From the NCBI GenBank assembly GCA_946811695.1, contig OX328123.1:118179602-118243601 (forward strand): a stretch of DNA of 64,000 bases. Reading direction: 5' to 3'. The notes below the pieces were generated by a model that was not told where the DNA came from, ran no database searches, and worked only from the letters and a program-made list of their open reading frames with translations. This document shows, piece after piece, positions 32,410 through 45,760 of this stretch. How positions within the stretch are numbered: the stretch's first letter is position 1; every line of letters starts with the position of its first letter. Source of the DNA: Gonocerus acuteangulatus (taxonomy: Eukaryota; Arthropoda; Insecta; Hemiptera; Coreidae). A program made the translations under genes and the position numbers.

Positions 32410-33691
32410 CACAGTGGTATTTCTGCCTGATCTAGCTTGAAAAAATTATTTTATCACGAATTCTTTAGAAAATGACTTGCTGATCACGAATATACCCTAT
32501 TTTAGGGGTCGGAAATAAGGTCTTAGCTACGTTTTTATTACGTTTTAAGTGTTAACCAAAATTAAAATTTAATTTTTTTTATTATTATACTTTTTTTATA
32601 AATTTTTTGACTCTTTTAAAGGCAACAATAACAAAAAGCTTAAAGACTAGGTATTACAAATAATAATAATAATATTTGAATAAAAAATACGTCGAAAATA
32701 ATAATTTATAACACAACAATGCAACAAAAGATATAATCGAAATTAAGTTATCAAAACTAATAAATCATTCTTAGTCAAGTAACGGTTCATTCAACAAATC
32801 AATTATTTCACCTGGGAACGAACGAACTCTACCTTATGTATACTCGAGTATAGTAAACACAGAAATATGTCTTCAATATTCGATAGCCCCCCACCCACTA
32901 CTGGCAGATGCACTTAAATCGTCTTCTACATCTGATTGTGTATCGTAATCCAAAATTGTATCAAGCCATTCACCAAAACGTTTTTCTCTCAACACTTTTG
33001 GTTCGGTTTGCTGTTTCCCACTTATCACGTAAATGGCTTAAGAATGTCTCCATTTTTTTTCCTTCTCTCTTGGTAAACCAAATTTTTGGTGTACATTTTT
33101 TATACCTTCCTGTTTTTTTGTTGTTTTTTTTTGACTTTGTAAGATCCAAACTTTAAAAAATTTCCTTTTCGATATGAGCCTTTTTTTTCAGAAAATCATT
33201 TATTATTATTAAATTGGCAGATTTTGGCAGCTAATTCTTGTTTTTCCAAGTCAATACTTAATTGACAAATTAGAAAAAATTACAACTAGACCGGACGTGG
33301 CCGGACAGCAAAAGTTCTGTCCCATAATAACGTACAAGGATATTACAAATCGCATCGCATCGCGTAAAGCAAACATTAATGGTAATTTATTATGATAAAT
33401 ACTGAAAGAAGGTCATTCATACCTTTCTGAAACCAGGAATAAATTTGTAGTACTCACAAAGCAGTTTATAAACTGCAGTATTCATCTAAAGATAGAGTAA
33501 TGAACTTTGCGGCAAGACATACCCTAATATAAACAATCCGTAATCCCTAAATGTTGACGTATTTGAGCCGACTTATTCTTGTTTTATAATCTATATACTA
33601 TCTAGGAAAATACTGCAAGGTCCAATTTCGGATTTATTTTCATGAATTTTTCGAGTTTTGTCCAGCTAGATCAGTTAAAAATACCACTGTG
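32410..33691. mobile_element. Transib transposon remnant with CGACG duplication
   Basis: The left terminus CACAGTGGTATTTCTGCCTG and the inverted right terminus cacagtggtatttttaactg share CACAGTG, a match to the CACWRTG start of Transib, the superfamily related to RAG1/RSS. The exact 5-bp GC-rich duplication CGACG lies on both sides (32405-32409, 33692-33696), also typical. A minus-strand piece near 33080-32900 (METFLSHLRDKWETANRTKS, then after a frame change EWLDTILDYDTQSD and an acidic run) may be residual protein. No catalytic core was identified. Confidence 0.78.
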
Positions 33692-33708
33692 CGACGGAGT
33701 CGTAGAAA

Positions 33709-36700
33709 AATTCCCGGCAACCCTCTTTGTGATAAAATACGTACTTGTTGTCAGTTCAGTTTATAGCTTTCGGCTGAGGCAGTATAATTCCCGGCAACCC
33801 TCTTTGTGATAAAATACGTACTTGTTGTCAGTTCAGTTTATAGCTTTCGGCTGAGGCAGTATAATTCCCGGCAACCCTCTTTGTGATAAAATACGTACTT
33901 GTTGTCAGTTCAGTTTATAGCTTTCGGCTGAGGCAGTATAATTCCCGGCAACCCTCTTTGTGATAAAATACGTACTTGTTGTCAGTTCAGTTTATAGCTT
34001 TCGGCTGAGGCTGTATAATTCCCGGCAACCCTCTTTGTGATAAAATACGTACTTGTTGTCAGTTCAGTTTATAGCTTTCGGCTGAGGCTGTATAATTCCC
34101 GGCAGCCCTCTTTGTGATAAAATACGTACTTGTTGTCAGTTCAGTTTATAGCTTTCGACTGAGGCTGTATAATTCCCGGCAACCCTCTTTGTGATAAAAT
34201 ACGTACTTGTTGTCAGTTCAGTTTATAGCTTTCGGCTGAGGTAGTATAATTCCCGGCAACCCTCTTTGTGATAAAATACGTACTTGTTGTCAGTTCAGTT
34301 TATAGCTTTCGGCTGAGGCTGTATAATTCCCGGCAACCCTCTTTGTGATAAAATACGTACTTGTTGTCAGTTCAGTTTATAGCTTTCGGCTGAGGCAGTA
34401 TAATTCCCGGCAACCCTCTTTGTGATAAAATACGTACTTGTTGTCAGTTCAGTTTATAGCTTTCGGCTGAGGCTGTATAATTCCCGGCAACCCTCTTTGT
34501 GATAAAATACGTACTTGTTGTCAGTTCAGTTTATAGCTTTCGGCTGAGGCTGTATAATTCCCGGCAGCCCTCTTTGTGATAAAATACGTACTTGTTGTCA
34601 GTTCAGTTTATAGCTTTCGACTGAGGCTGTATAATTCCCGGCAACCCTCTTTGTGATAAAATACGTACTTGTTGTCAGTTCAGTTTATAGCTTTCGGCTG
34701 AGGTAGTATAATTCCCGGCAACCCTCTTTGTGATAAAATACGTACTTGTTGTCAGTTCAGTTTATAGCTTTCGGCTGAGGCTGTATAATTCCCGGCAACC
34801 CTCTTTGTGATAAAATACGTACTTGTTGTCAGTTCAGTTTATAGCTTTCGGCTGAGGTAGTATAATTCCCGGCAACCCTCTTTGTGATAAAATACGTACT
34901 TGTTGTCAGTTCAGTTTATAGCTTTCGGCTGAGGCTGTATAATTCCCGGCAACCCTCTTTGTGATAAAATACGTACTTGTTGTCAGTTCAGTTTATAGCT
35001 TTCGGCTGAGGTAGTATAATTCCCGGCAACCCTCTTTGTGATAAAATACGTACTTGTTGTCAGTTCAGTTTATAGCTTTCGGCTGAGGCTGTATAATTCC
35101 CGGCAACCCTCTTTGTGATAAAATACGTACTTGTTGTCAGTTCAGTTTATAGCTTTCGGCTGAGGTAGTATAATTCCCGGCAACCCTCTTTGTGATAAAA
35201 TACGTACTTGTTGTCAGTTCAGTTTATAGCTTTCGGCTGAGGTAGTATAATTCCCGGCAACCCTCTTTGTGATAAAATACGTACTTGTTGTCAGTTCAGT
35301 TTATAGCTTTCGGCTGAGGCTGTATAATTCCCGGCAACCCTCTTTGTGATAAAATACGTACTTGTTGTCAGTTCAGTTTATAGCTTTCGGCTGAGGCTGT
35401 ATAATTCCCGGCAACCCTCTTTGTGATAAAATACGTACTTGTTGTCAGTTCAGTTTATAGCTTTCGGCTGAGGCAGTATAATTCCCGGCAACCCTCTTTG
35501 TGATAAAATACGTACTTGTTGTCAGTTCAGTTTATAGCTTTCGGCTGAGGCTGTATAATTCCCGGCAACCCTCTTTGTGATAAAATACGTACTTGTTGTC
35601 AGTTCAGTTTATAGCTTTCGGCTGAGGCAGTATAATTCCCGGCAACCCTCTTTGTGATAAAATACGTACTTGTTGTCAGTTCAGTTTATAGCTTTCGGCT
35701 GAGGCTGTATAATTCCCGGCAACCCTCTTTGTGATAAAATACGTACTTGTTGTCAGTTCAGTTTATAGCTTTCGGCTGAGGCAGTATAATTCCCGGCAAC
35801 CCTCTTTGTGATAAAATACGTACTTGTTGTCAGTTCAGTTTATAGCTTTCGGCTGAGGCTGTATAATTCCCGGCAACCCTCTTTGTGATAAAATACGTAC
35901 TTGTTGTCAGTTCAGTTTATAGCTTTCGGCTGAGGCAGTATAATTCCCGGCAACCCTCTTTGTGATAAAATACGTACTTGTTGTCAGTTCAGTTTATAGC
36001 TTTCGGCTGAGGCAGTATAATTCCCGGCAACCCTCTTTGTGATAAAATACGTACTTGTTGTCAGTTCAGTTTATAGCTTTCGACTGAGGCTGTATAATTC
36101 CCGGCAACCCTCTTTGTGATAAAATACGTACTTGTTGTCAGTTCAGTTTATAGCTTTCGGCTGAGGCTGTATAATTCCCGGCAACCCTCTTTGTGATAAA
36201 ATACGTACTTGTTGTCAGTTCAGTTTATAGCTTTCGGCTGAGGCTGTATAATTCCCGGCAACCCTCTTTGTGATAAAATACGTACTTGTTGTCAGTTCAG
36301 TTTATAGCTTTCGGCTGAGGCAGTATAATTCCCGGCAACCCTCTTTGTGATAAAATACGTACTTGTTGTCAGTTCAGTTTATAGCTTTCGGCTGAGGCAG
36401 TATAATTCCCGGCAACCCTCTTTGTGATAAAATACGTACTTGTTGTCAGTTCAGTTTATAGCTTTCGGCTGAGGCTGTATAATTCCCGGCAACCCTCTTT
36501 GTGATAAAATACGTACTTGTTGTCAGTTCAGTTTATAGCTTTCGGCTGAGGCTGTATAATTCCCGGCAACCCTCTTTGTGATAAAATACGTACTTGTTGT
36601 CAGTTCAGTTTATAGCTTTCGACTGAGGCTGTATAATTCCCGGCAACCCTCTTTGTGATAAAATACGTACTTGTTGTCAGTTCAGTTTATAGCTTTCGGC

Positions 36701-39700
36701 TGAGGCAGTATAATTCCCGGCAACCCTCTTTGTGATAAAATACGTACTTGTTGTCAGTTCAGTTTATAGCTTTCGGCTGAGGCTGTATAATTCCCGGCAA
36801 CCCTCTTTGTGATAAAATACGTACTTGTTGTCAGTTCAGTTTATAGCTTTCGGCTGAGGCTGTATAATTCCCGGCAACCCTCTTTGTGATAAAATACGTA
36901 CTTGTTGTCAGTTCAGTTTATAGCTTTCGGCTGAGGCAGTATAATTCCCGGCAACCCTCTTTGTGATAAAATACGTACTTGTTGTCAGTTCAGTTTATAG
37001 CTTTCGGCTGAGGCAGTATAATTCCCGGCAACCCTCTTTGTGATAAAATACGTACTTGTTGTCAGTTCAGTTTATAGCTTTCGGCTGAGGCTGTATAATT
37101 CCCGGCAACCCTCTTTGTGATAAAATACGTACTTGTTGTCAGTTCAGTTTATAGCTTTCGGCTGAGGCTGTATAATTCCCGGCAGCCCTCTTTGTGATAA
37201 AATACGTACTTGTTGTCAGTTCAGTTTATAGCTTTCGGCTGAGGCAGTATAATTCCCGGCAACCCTCTTTGTGATAAAATACGTACTTGTTGTCAGTTCA
37301 GTTTATAGCTTTCGGCTGAGGCAGTATAATTCCCGGCAACCCTCTTTGTGATAAAATACGTACTTGTTGTCAGTTCAGTTTATAGCTTTCGGCTGAGGCA
37401 GTATAATTCCCGGCAACCCTCTTTGTGATAAAATACGTACTTGTTGTCAGTTCAGTTTATAGCTTTCGGCTGAGGCAGTATAATTCCCGGCAACCCTCTT
37501 TGTGATAAAATACGTACTTGTTGTCAGTTCAGTTTATAGCTTTCGGCTGAGGCAGTATAATTCCCGGCAACCCTCTTTGTGATAAAATACGTACTTGTTG
37601 TCAGTTCAGTTTATAGCTTTCGGCTGAGGCAGTATAATTCCCGGCAACCCTCTTTGTGATAAAATACGTACTTGTTGTCAGTTCAGTTTATAGCTTTCGG
37701 CTGAGGCTGTATAATTCCCGGCAACCCTCTTTGTGATAAAATACGTACTTGTTGTCAGTTCAGTTTATAGCTTTCGGCTGAGGTAGTATAATTCCCGGCA
37801 ACCCTCTTTGTGATAAAATACGTACTTGTTGTCAGTTCAGTTTATAGCTTTCGGCTGAGGTAGTATAATTCCCGGCAACCCTCTTTGTGATAAAATACGT
37901 ACTTGTTGTCAGTTCAGTTTATAGCTTTCGGCTGAGGCTGTATAATTCCCGGCAACCCTCTTTGTGATAAAATACGTACTTGTTGTCAGTTCAGTTTATA
38001 GCTTTCGGCTGAGGCTGTATAATTCCCGGCAACCCTCTTTGTGATAAAATACGTACTTGTTGTCAGTTCAGTTTATAGCTTTCGGCTGAGGCAGTATAAT
38101 TCCCGGCAACCCTCTTTGTGATAAAATACGTACTTGTTGTCAGTTCAGTTTATAGCTTTCGGCTGAGGCTGTATAATTCCCGGCAACCCTCTTTGTGATA
38201 AAATACGTACTTGTTGTCAGTTCAGTTTATAGCTTTCGGCTGAGGCAGTATAATTCCCGGCAACCCTCTTTGTGATAAAATACGTACTTGTTGTCAGTTC
38301 AGTTTATAGCTTTCGGCTGAGGCTGTATAATTCCCGGCAACCCTCTTTGTGATAAAATACGTACTTGTTGTCAGTTCAGTTTATAGCTTTCGGCTGAGGC
38401 AGTATAATTCCCGGCAACCCTCTTTGTGATAAAATACGTACTTGTTGTCAGTTCAGTTTATAGCTTTCGGCTGAGGCTGTATAATTCCCGGCAACCCTCT
38501 TTGTGATAAAATACGTACTTGTTGTCAGTTCAGTTTATAGCTTTCGGCTGAGGCAGTATAATTCCCGGCAACCCTCTTTGTGATAAAATACGTACTTGTT
38601 GTCAGTTCAGTTTATAGCTTTCGGCTGAGGCAGTATAATTCCCGGCAACCCTCTTTGTGATAAAATACGTACTTGTTGTCAGTTCAGTTTATAGCTTTCG
38701 ACTGAGGCTGTATAATTCCCGGCAACCCTCTTTGTGATAAAATACGTACTTGTTGTCAGTTCAGTTTATAGCTTTCGGCTGAGGCTGTATAATTCCCGGC
38801 AACCCTCTTTGTGATAAAATACGTACTTGTTGTCAGTTCAGTTTATAGCTTTCGGCTGAGGCTGTATAATTCCCGGCAACCCTCTTTGTGATAAAATACG
38901 TACTTGTTGTCAGTTCAGTTTATAGCTTTCGGCTGAGGCAGTATAATTCCCGGCAACCCTCTTTGTGATAAAATACGTACTTGTTGTCAGTTCAGTTTAT
39001 AGCTTTCGGCTGAGGCAGTATAATTCCCGGCAACCCTCTTTGTGATAAAATACGTACTTGTTGTCAGTTCAGTTTATAGCTTTCGGCTGAGGCAGTATAA
39101 TTCCCGGCAACCCTCTTTGTGATAAAATACGTACTTGTTGTCAGTTCAGTTTATAGCTTTCGGCTGAGGCTGTATAATTCCCGGCAACCCTCTTTGTGAT
39201 AAAATACGTACTTGTTGTCAGTTCAGTTTATAGCTTTCGGCTGAGGCTGTATAATTCCCGGCAACCCTCTTTGTGATAAAATACGTACTTGTTGTCAGTT
39301 CAGTTTATAGCTTTCGGCTGAGGCTGTATAATTCCCGGCAACCCTCTTTGTGATAAAATACGTACTTGTTGTCAGTTCAGTTTATAGCTTTCGGCTGAGG
39401 CTGTATAATTCCCGGCAACCCTCTTTGTGATAAAATACGTACTTGTTGTCAGTTCAGTTTATAGCTTTCGGCTGAGGTAGTATAATTCCCGGCAACCCTC
39501 TTTGTGATAAAATACGTACTTGTTGTCAGTTCAGTTTATAGCTTTCGGCTGAGGCTGTATAATTCCCGGCAACCCTCTTTGTGATAAAATACGTACTTGT
39601 TGTCAGTTCAGTTTATAGCTTTCGGCTGAGGCTGTATAATTCCCGGCAACCCTCTTTGTGATAAAATACGTACTTGTTGTCAGTTCAGTTTATAGCTTTC

Positions 39701-42700
39701 GGCTGAGGCAGTATAATTCCCGGCAACCCTCTTTGTGATAAAATACGTACTTGTTGTCAGTTCAGTTTATAGCTTTCGGCTGAGGCAGTATAATTCCCGG
39801 CAACCCTCTTTGTGATAAAATACGTACTTGTTGTCAGTTCAGTTTATAGCTTTCGGCTGAGGCTGTATAATTCCCGGCAACCCTCTTTGTGATAAAATAC
39901 GTACTTGTTGTCAGTTCAGTTTATAGCTTTCGGCTGAGGCTGTATAATTCCCGGCAGCCCTCTTTGTGATAAAATACGTACTTGTTGTCAGTTCAGTTTA
40001 TAGCTTTCGGCTGAGGCAGTATAATTCCCGGCAACCCTCTTTGTGATAAAATACGTACTTGTTGTCAGTTCAGTTTATAGCTTTCGGCTGAGGTAGTATA
40101 ATTCCCGGCAACCCTCTTTGTGATAAAATACGTACTTGTTGTCAGTTCAGTTTATAGCTTTCGGCTGAGGCAGTATAATTCCCGGCAACCCTCTTTGTGA
40201 TAAAATACGTACTTGTTGTCAGTTCAGTTTATAGCTTTCGGCTGAGGTAGTATAATTCCCGGCAACCCTCTTTGTGATAAAATACGTACTTGTTGTCAGT
40301 TCAGTTTATAGCTTTCGGCTGAGGCAGTATAATTCCCGGCAACCCTCTTTGTGATAAAATACGTACTTGTTGTCAGTTCAGTTTATAGCTTTCGGCTGAG
40401 GTAGTATAATTCCCGGCAACCCTCTTTGTGATAAAATACGTACTTGTTGTCAGTTCAGTTTATAGCTTTCGGCTGAGGCAGTATAATTCCCGGCAACCCT
40501 CTTTGTGATAAAATACGTACTTGTTGTCAGTTCAGTTTATAGCTTTCGGCTGAGGTAGTATAATTCCCGGCAACCCTCTTTGTGATAAAATACGTACTTG
40601 TTGTCAGTTCAGTTTATAGCTTTCGGCTGAGGCAGTATAATTCCCGGCAACCCTCTTTGTGATAAAATACGTACTTGTTGTCAGTTCAGTTTATAGCTTT
40701 CGGCTGAGGTAGTATAATTCCCGGCAACCCTCTTTGTGATAAAATACGTACTTGTTGTCAGTTCAGTTTATAGCTTTCGGCTGAGGCAGTATAATTCCCG
40801 GCAACCCTCTTTGTGATAAAATACGTACTTGTTGTCAGTTCAGTTTATAGCTTTCGGCTGAGGCAGTATAATTCCCGGCAACCCTCTTTGTGATAAAATA
40901 CGTACTTGTTGTCAGTTCAGTTTATAGCTTTCGGCTGAGGCAGTATAATTCCCGGCAACCCTCTTTGTGATAAAATACGTACTTGTTGTCAGTTCAGTTT
41001 ATAGCTTTCGGCTGAGGCAGTATAATTCCCGGCAACCCTCTTTGTGATAAAATACGTACTTGTTGTCAGTTCAGTTTATAGCTTTCGGCTGAGGTAGTAT
41101 AATTCCCGGCAACCCTCTTTGTGATAAAATACGTACTTGTTGTCAGTTCAGTTTATAGCTTTCGGCTGAGGTAGTATAATTCCCGGCAACCCTCTTTGTG
41201 ATAAAATACGTACTTGTTGTCAGTTCAGTTTATAGCTTTCGGCTGAGGCAGTATAATTCCCGGCAACCCTCTTTGTGATAAAATACGTACTTGTTGTCAG
41301 TTCAGTTTATAGCTTTCGGCTGAGGCTGTATAATTCCCGGCAACCCTCTTTGTGATAAAATACGTACTTGTTGTCAGTTCAGTTTATAGCTTTCGGCTGA
41401 GGCTGTATAATTCCCGGCAACCCTCTTTGTGATAAAATACGTACTTGTTGTCAGTTCAGTTTATAGCTTTCGGCTGAGGCTGTATAATTCCCGGCAACCC
41501 TCTTTGTGATAAAATACGTACTTGTTGTCAGTTCAGTTTATAGCTTTCGGCTGAGGCTGTATAATTCCCGGCAACCCTCTTTGTGATAAAATACGTACTT
41601 GTTGTCAGTTCAGTTTATAGCTTTCGACTGAGGCTGTATAATTCCCGGCAACCCTCTTTGTGATAAAATACGTACTTGTTGTCAGTTCAGTTTATAGCTT
41701 TCGGCTGAGGCAGTATAATTCCCGGCAACCCTCTTTGTGATAAAATACGTACTTGTTGTCAGTTCAGTTTATAGCTTTCGGCTGAGGTAGTATAATTCCC
41801 GGCAACCCTCTTTGTGATAAAATACGTACTTGTTGTCAGTTCAGTTTATAGCTTTCGGCTGAGGCTGTATAATTCCCGGCAACCCTCTTTGTGATAAAAT
41901 ACGTACTTGTTGTCAGTTCAGTTTATAGCTTTCGGCTGAGGCTGTATAATTCCCGGCAACCCTCTTTGTGATAAAATACGTACTTGTTGTCAGTTCAGTT
42001 TATAGCTTTCGGCTGAGGCTGTATAATTCCCGGCAACCCTCTTTGTGATAAAATACGTACTTGTTGTCAGTTCAGTTTATAGCTTTCGGCTGAGGCTGTA
42101 TAATTCCCGGCAACCCTCTTTGTGATAAAATACGTACTTGTTGTCAGTTCAGTTTATAGCTTTCGGCTGAGGCTGTATAATTCCCGGCAACCCTCTTTGT
42201 GATAAAATACGTACTTGTTGTCAGTTCAGTTTATAGCTTTCGGCTGAGGCTGTATAATTCCCGGCAACCCTCTTTGTGATAAAATACGTACTTGTTGTCA
42301 GTTCAGTTTATAGCTTTCGGCTGAGGCTGTATAATTCCCGGCAACCCTCTTTGTGATAAAATACGTACTTGTTGTCAGTTCAGTTTATAGCTTTCGGCTG
42401 AGGCTGTATAATTCCCGGCAACCCTCTTTGTGATAAAATACGTACTTGTTGTCAGTTCAGTTTATAGCTTTCGGCTGAGGCTGTATAATTCCCGGCAACC
42501 CTCTTTGTGATAAAATACGTACTTGTTGTCAGTTCAGTTTATAGCTTTCGGCTGAGGTAGTATAATTCCCGGCAACCCTCTTTGTGATAAAATACGTACT
42601 TGTTGTCAGTTCAGTTTATAGCTTTCGGCTGAGGCTGTATAATTCCCGGCAACCCTCTTTGTGATAAAATACGTACTTGTTGTCAGTTCAGTTTATAGCT

Positions 42701-43415
42701 TTCGGCTGAGGCTGTATAATTCCCGGCAACCCTCTTTGTGATAAAATACGTACTTGTTGTCAGTTCAGTTTATAGCTTTCGGCTGAGGCTGTATAATTCC
42801 CGGCAACCCTCTTTGTGATAAAATACGTACTTGTTGTCAGTTCAGTTTATAGCTTTCGGCTGAGGTAGTATAATTCCCGGCAACCCTCTTTGTGATAAAA
42901 TACGTACTTGTTGTCAGTTCAGTTTATAGCTTTCGACTGAGGCTGTATAATTCCCGGCAACCCTCTTTGTGATAAAATACGTACTTGTTGTCAGTTCAGT
43001 TTATAGCTTTCGGCTGAGGCAGTATAATTCCCGGCAACCCTCTTTGTGATAAAATACGTACTTGTTGTCAGTTCAGTTTATAGCTTTCGGCTGAGGCTGT
43101 ATAATTCCCGGCAACCCTCTTTGTGATAAAATACGTACTTGTTGTCAGTTCAGTTTATAGCTTTCGGCTGAGGCTGTATAATTCCCGGCAACCCTCTTTG
43201 TGATAAAATACGTACTTGTTGTCAGTTCAGTTTATAGCTTTCGACTGAGGCTGTATAATTCCCGGCAACCCTCTTTGTGATAAAATACGTACTTGTTGTC
43301 AGTTCAGTTTATAGCTTTCGGCTGAGGCAGTATAATTCCCGGCAACCCTCTTTGTGATAAAATACGTACTTGTTGTCAGTTCAGTTTATAGCTTTCGGCT
43401 GAGGCTGTATAATTC
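33709..43415. repeat. 77-bp satellite, 126 copies
   Basis: Each unit runs aattcccggcaaccctcttt ... acgtacttgttgtcag ... ctttcggctgaggcagtat. The motif aattccc at 33709 and the final aattc at 43411 are 9702 bp apart, exactly 126 x 77, so no net length change exists. Variation is confined to a few positions: the CAG/CTG/TAG triplet after gctgagg, GGC or GAC after ttc, and CAA or CAG after ccgg. Runs of variants are repeated as blocks, for example units 4-8 and 10-14. The sequence just left of the array (gagtcgtagaaaa) looks like a diverged unit edge. Every frame has stops, so it is non-coding. Confidence 0.98.
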
Positions 43416-43589
43416 TAACAATGTGCAATTCCATTTTAGTCATTTTACATTAAATTTGTACTAGTCTTATAGCCTACATTTCATTTAATTTTCACCTCAT
43501 TACATTTTTTTCGAAGTGTATCCGATAATTGATAATCCGATATGCTTCATGTCTCGAGTGATGTGCCGGATTAAAGGAAGTTTACTCTA

Positions 43590-45605
43590 GTTGTAAGTAA
43601 TGCAGAGAAGTTTATTAGTTTTTCATTGTCTAAAAGCACAACATGTTCCAGCATTGCCAAAGAACTCAGAATTTAGGATAAGACACAAAATGAATAGTTT
43701 CCATTGACCACGTAGTTGTCATTTTCATTCGCAGAGTGTACGCTCAAATAGATGTAAATTTTTAATTTTACTTTTTGTAGCCTGTCAGTAGATGCATTTT
43801 AGTCCATTCCATACATTAAGTATTACATTTCCTGGAATTTGTTTATTTATATGATTTAATAGTTAATGGGGGTTTGCGTTGAATATTTTATTCCTATCAT
43901 ATTAGGTAAAAGGTCAATTGTTTTTAAATAATTACTTTCAGCGAATAATTCCAATTCCCCGTTATCTATAGGTTACCAGTAACAGGAGTTTTGCCAGTAA
44001 ATGTTAAAATTCGCTGTCAATAATAAATGAACGGTAAAATTTAAAAAATTCTATTTCCAAGATGTCATTTGGAAACACCCATTTTATCTGCGAGCTTACC
44101 AAGAAGTGTTGTGGATATTATTACCTCGGATGGACCTTCAAAAGGTATAGCGTAAAATCTGTGAGGAACAAAATGATAGATTATTTCTAGTTATTCAAGG
44201 CCTGCCATCATAGTTGACCTCTGGTCCAACCATGCCCACCCTCAGCCCCAGAATGGACCGTCAGAGGTACAGATGGCAAACCTTGCCCGGCAGTGCGGCG
44301 GGCTCGGGGTCCGGCGTGGGGGCACACTTACTCCTTACCTACCTCGAGATGGTGTGTTGAGTGGACGAGTTCCTGTATTCACACTATGAAATATTTATGG
44401 AACTAAAATGAAAGTTTAAATCACATTAGACCTTAATACAAAATAATATAAGCTGCCTCTTGATGAAGCTGAATAGTTTCATGGGGCTAAAGTTTTAAAC
44501 AATTTTGCGTAGCAACTCCTACTACTTTCTGAATGATTATGTTGTTATAAACTCATATAATAATTTATAGCAAACCTCCATAGCTAGAACAATTACTTCA
44601 TTATCCTGTTGTATCATAAATCATGGAATAACATCTATAATCATCTTTACAAGATTTAAAGTTAAATTAATGACACGAGGGAATGGATCTGCTACGCGTG
44701 CGTGTTGATGGTTATCCAGGGAAATTACGGCTATAGGATATGAGCATTAAGGATAATCTCTATCCTTTTACTTAACTTAATAGACGTTTAATAAAGCCTT
44801 TATTACATATGGAACCTGCTCTTATCTAGATCCATTTCCATGAAAGAACTTCAATTTAAGAGGAACTATTGTGAATTATAATTCATATTATTCCTTAATT
44901 AAAAATTGTAAACCATTATCTTCGTCAGAATAATTATTTCAGAACATTGCCCTTAATCTTTACTACGTGCTCACATGTAATATAACATGAAGTAATAATT
45001 ATAACTATTAAAAATAAAAGATTTACAATAATAGTTTTTATCAGACGGTAAGGTTAATTGTTAATTATATTAATTATACTATTAAAGATATTAATAAATA
45101 AGTTTATTTTATAAATAGAATGGCATTAACACACTGTTTAATAATTAAACAGCACAGAAAAAAAACAAAAAAAAAAAAAAAAAAAAAACAGATCACCAAT
45201 CCTATTTCAGCTGATTCCAATGTAAAATGACACCCTGAATTCGAACATAAAACCCATCTGGACTTATAACGCTTTTCTTTTTTTTTTTTTTGGAACGGAG
45301 TGATCCAAAATGGCAAAATAGCGGAAAACCTTTTTTTTCAACACATCGTTAGAATTTTATAGATAATATACGTTTATCCAAGTGTAGTTGGACCAGATTC
45401 GTTCAAGCTTTAGGACCATTTATGGGGAAAAGATAGTGAAAATAAGTGGTTTGCCCATTTTTGAAGAGCATTGTGTCACGATTATCAAGAGAAGTACAAA
45501 ATTAAGGTAATATTTTGAATTTGTAAAGCTATAACCTGATCGCCTCTAAAAAAAAAAACGGTCTTCATAATCTTACAATTGTCCTAAATGGAACCAAATG
45601 ATTAT
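43590..45605. other. Mostly unassigned; one GC-rich patch
   Basis: AT-rich DNA apart from a G-rich patch at 44240-44345 (for example cggcgggctcggggtccggc). A-rich runs occur at 45159-45189 and T-rich runs near 45277. No ORF or repeat family recognised. Confidence 0.35.
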
Positions 45606-45760
45606 ACAGGGTGTACCGGAAGTTAATGATGATCCTTCATCAGGGTGTGAAACTAGGCACAAAATGTAGTTCAACACTATCAACCCCACATTTCTATCTC
45701 GCTCCCTTCCAGAAATTCGCCATTCTAAAGATTATTTAGAGAAAACCGTGTTTTTTGTTG
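45606..45760 (+). mobile_element. Solo mariner-like terminus
   Basis: tacagggtgtaccggaagtt starts with the CAGGGTGT pattern common to Tc1/mariner ends and is preceded by TA. I found no matching inverted end nearby, so this is a weak call. Confidence 0.3.

Larger units (their letters stand above)
32254..43587. mobile_element. pogo/Tigger-like TIR element enlarged by a Transib and a satellite
   Basis: The left end CAGTAAACTTCCTCTGATCC (then GGCA) and the inverted right end gagtaaacttcctttaatcc (then ggca) are each bordered by TA (32252-32253 and 43588-43589). This fits the pogo branch of Tc1/mariner. Within its 11.3 kb are a Transib element (32410-33691) and a 9.7-kb satellite (33709-43415). 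Without them the element is only about 0.35 kb, MITE-sized, with no transposase. The end similarity covers roughly 25-30 bp, so chance is unlikely but superfamily assignment is inferred. Confidence 0.7.

Noticed and set aside
33709..43415. CRISPR array
   Set aside because: Units are contiguous 77-bp tandem copies without unique spacers, in a eukaryotic transposon context.
33709..43415. Hammerhead-type ribozyme in the satellite unit
   Set aside because: The CTGAGG stretch looked suggestive, but the conserved CTGATGA and GAAA core elements are missing.
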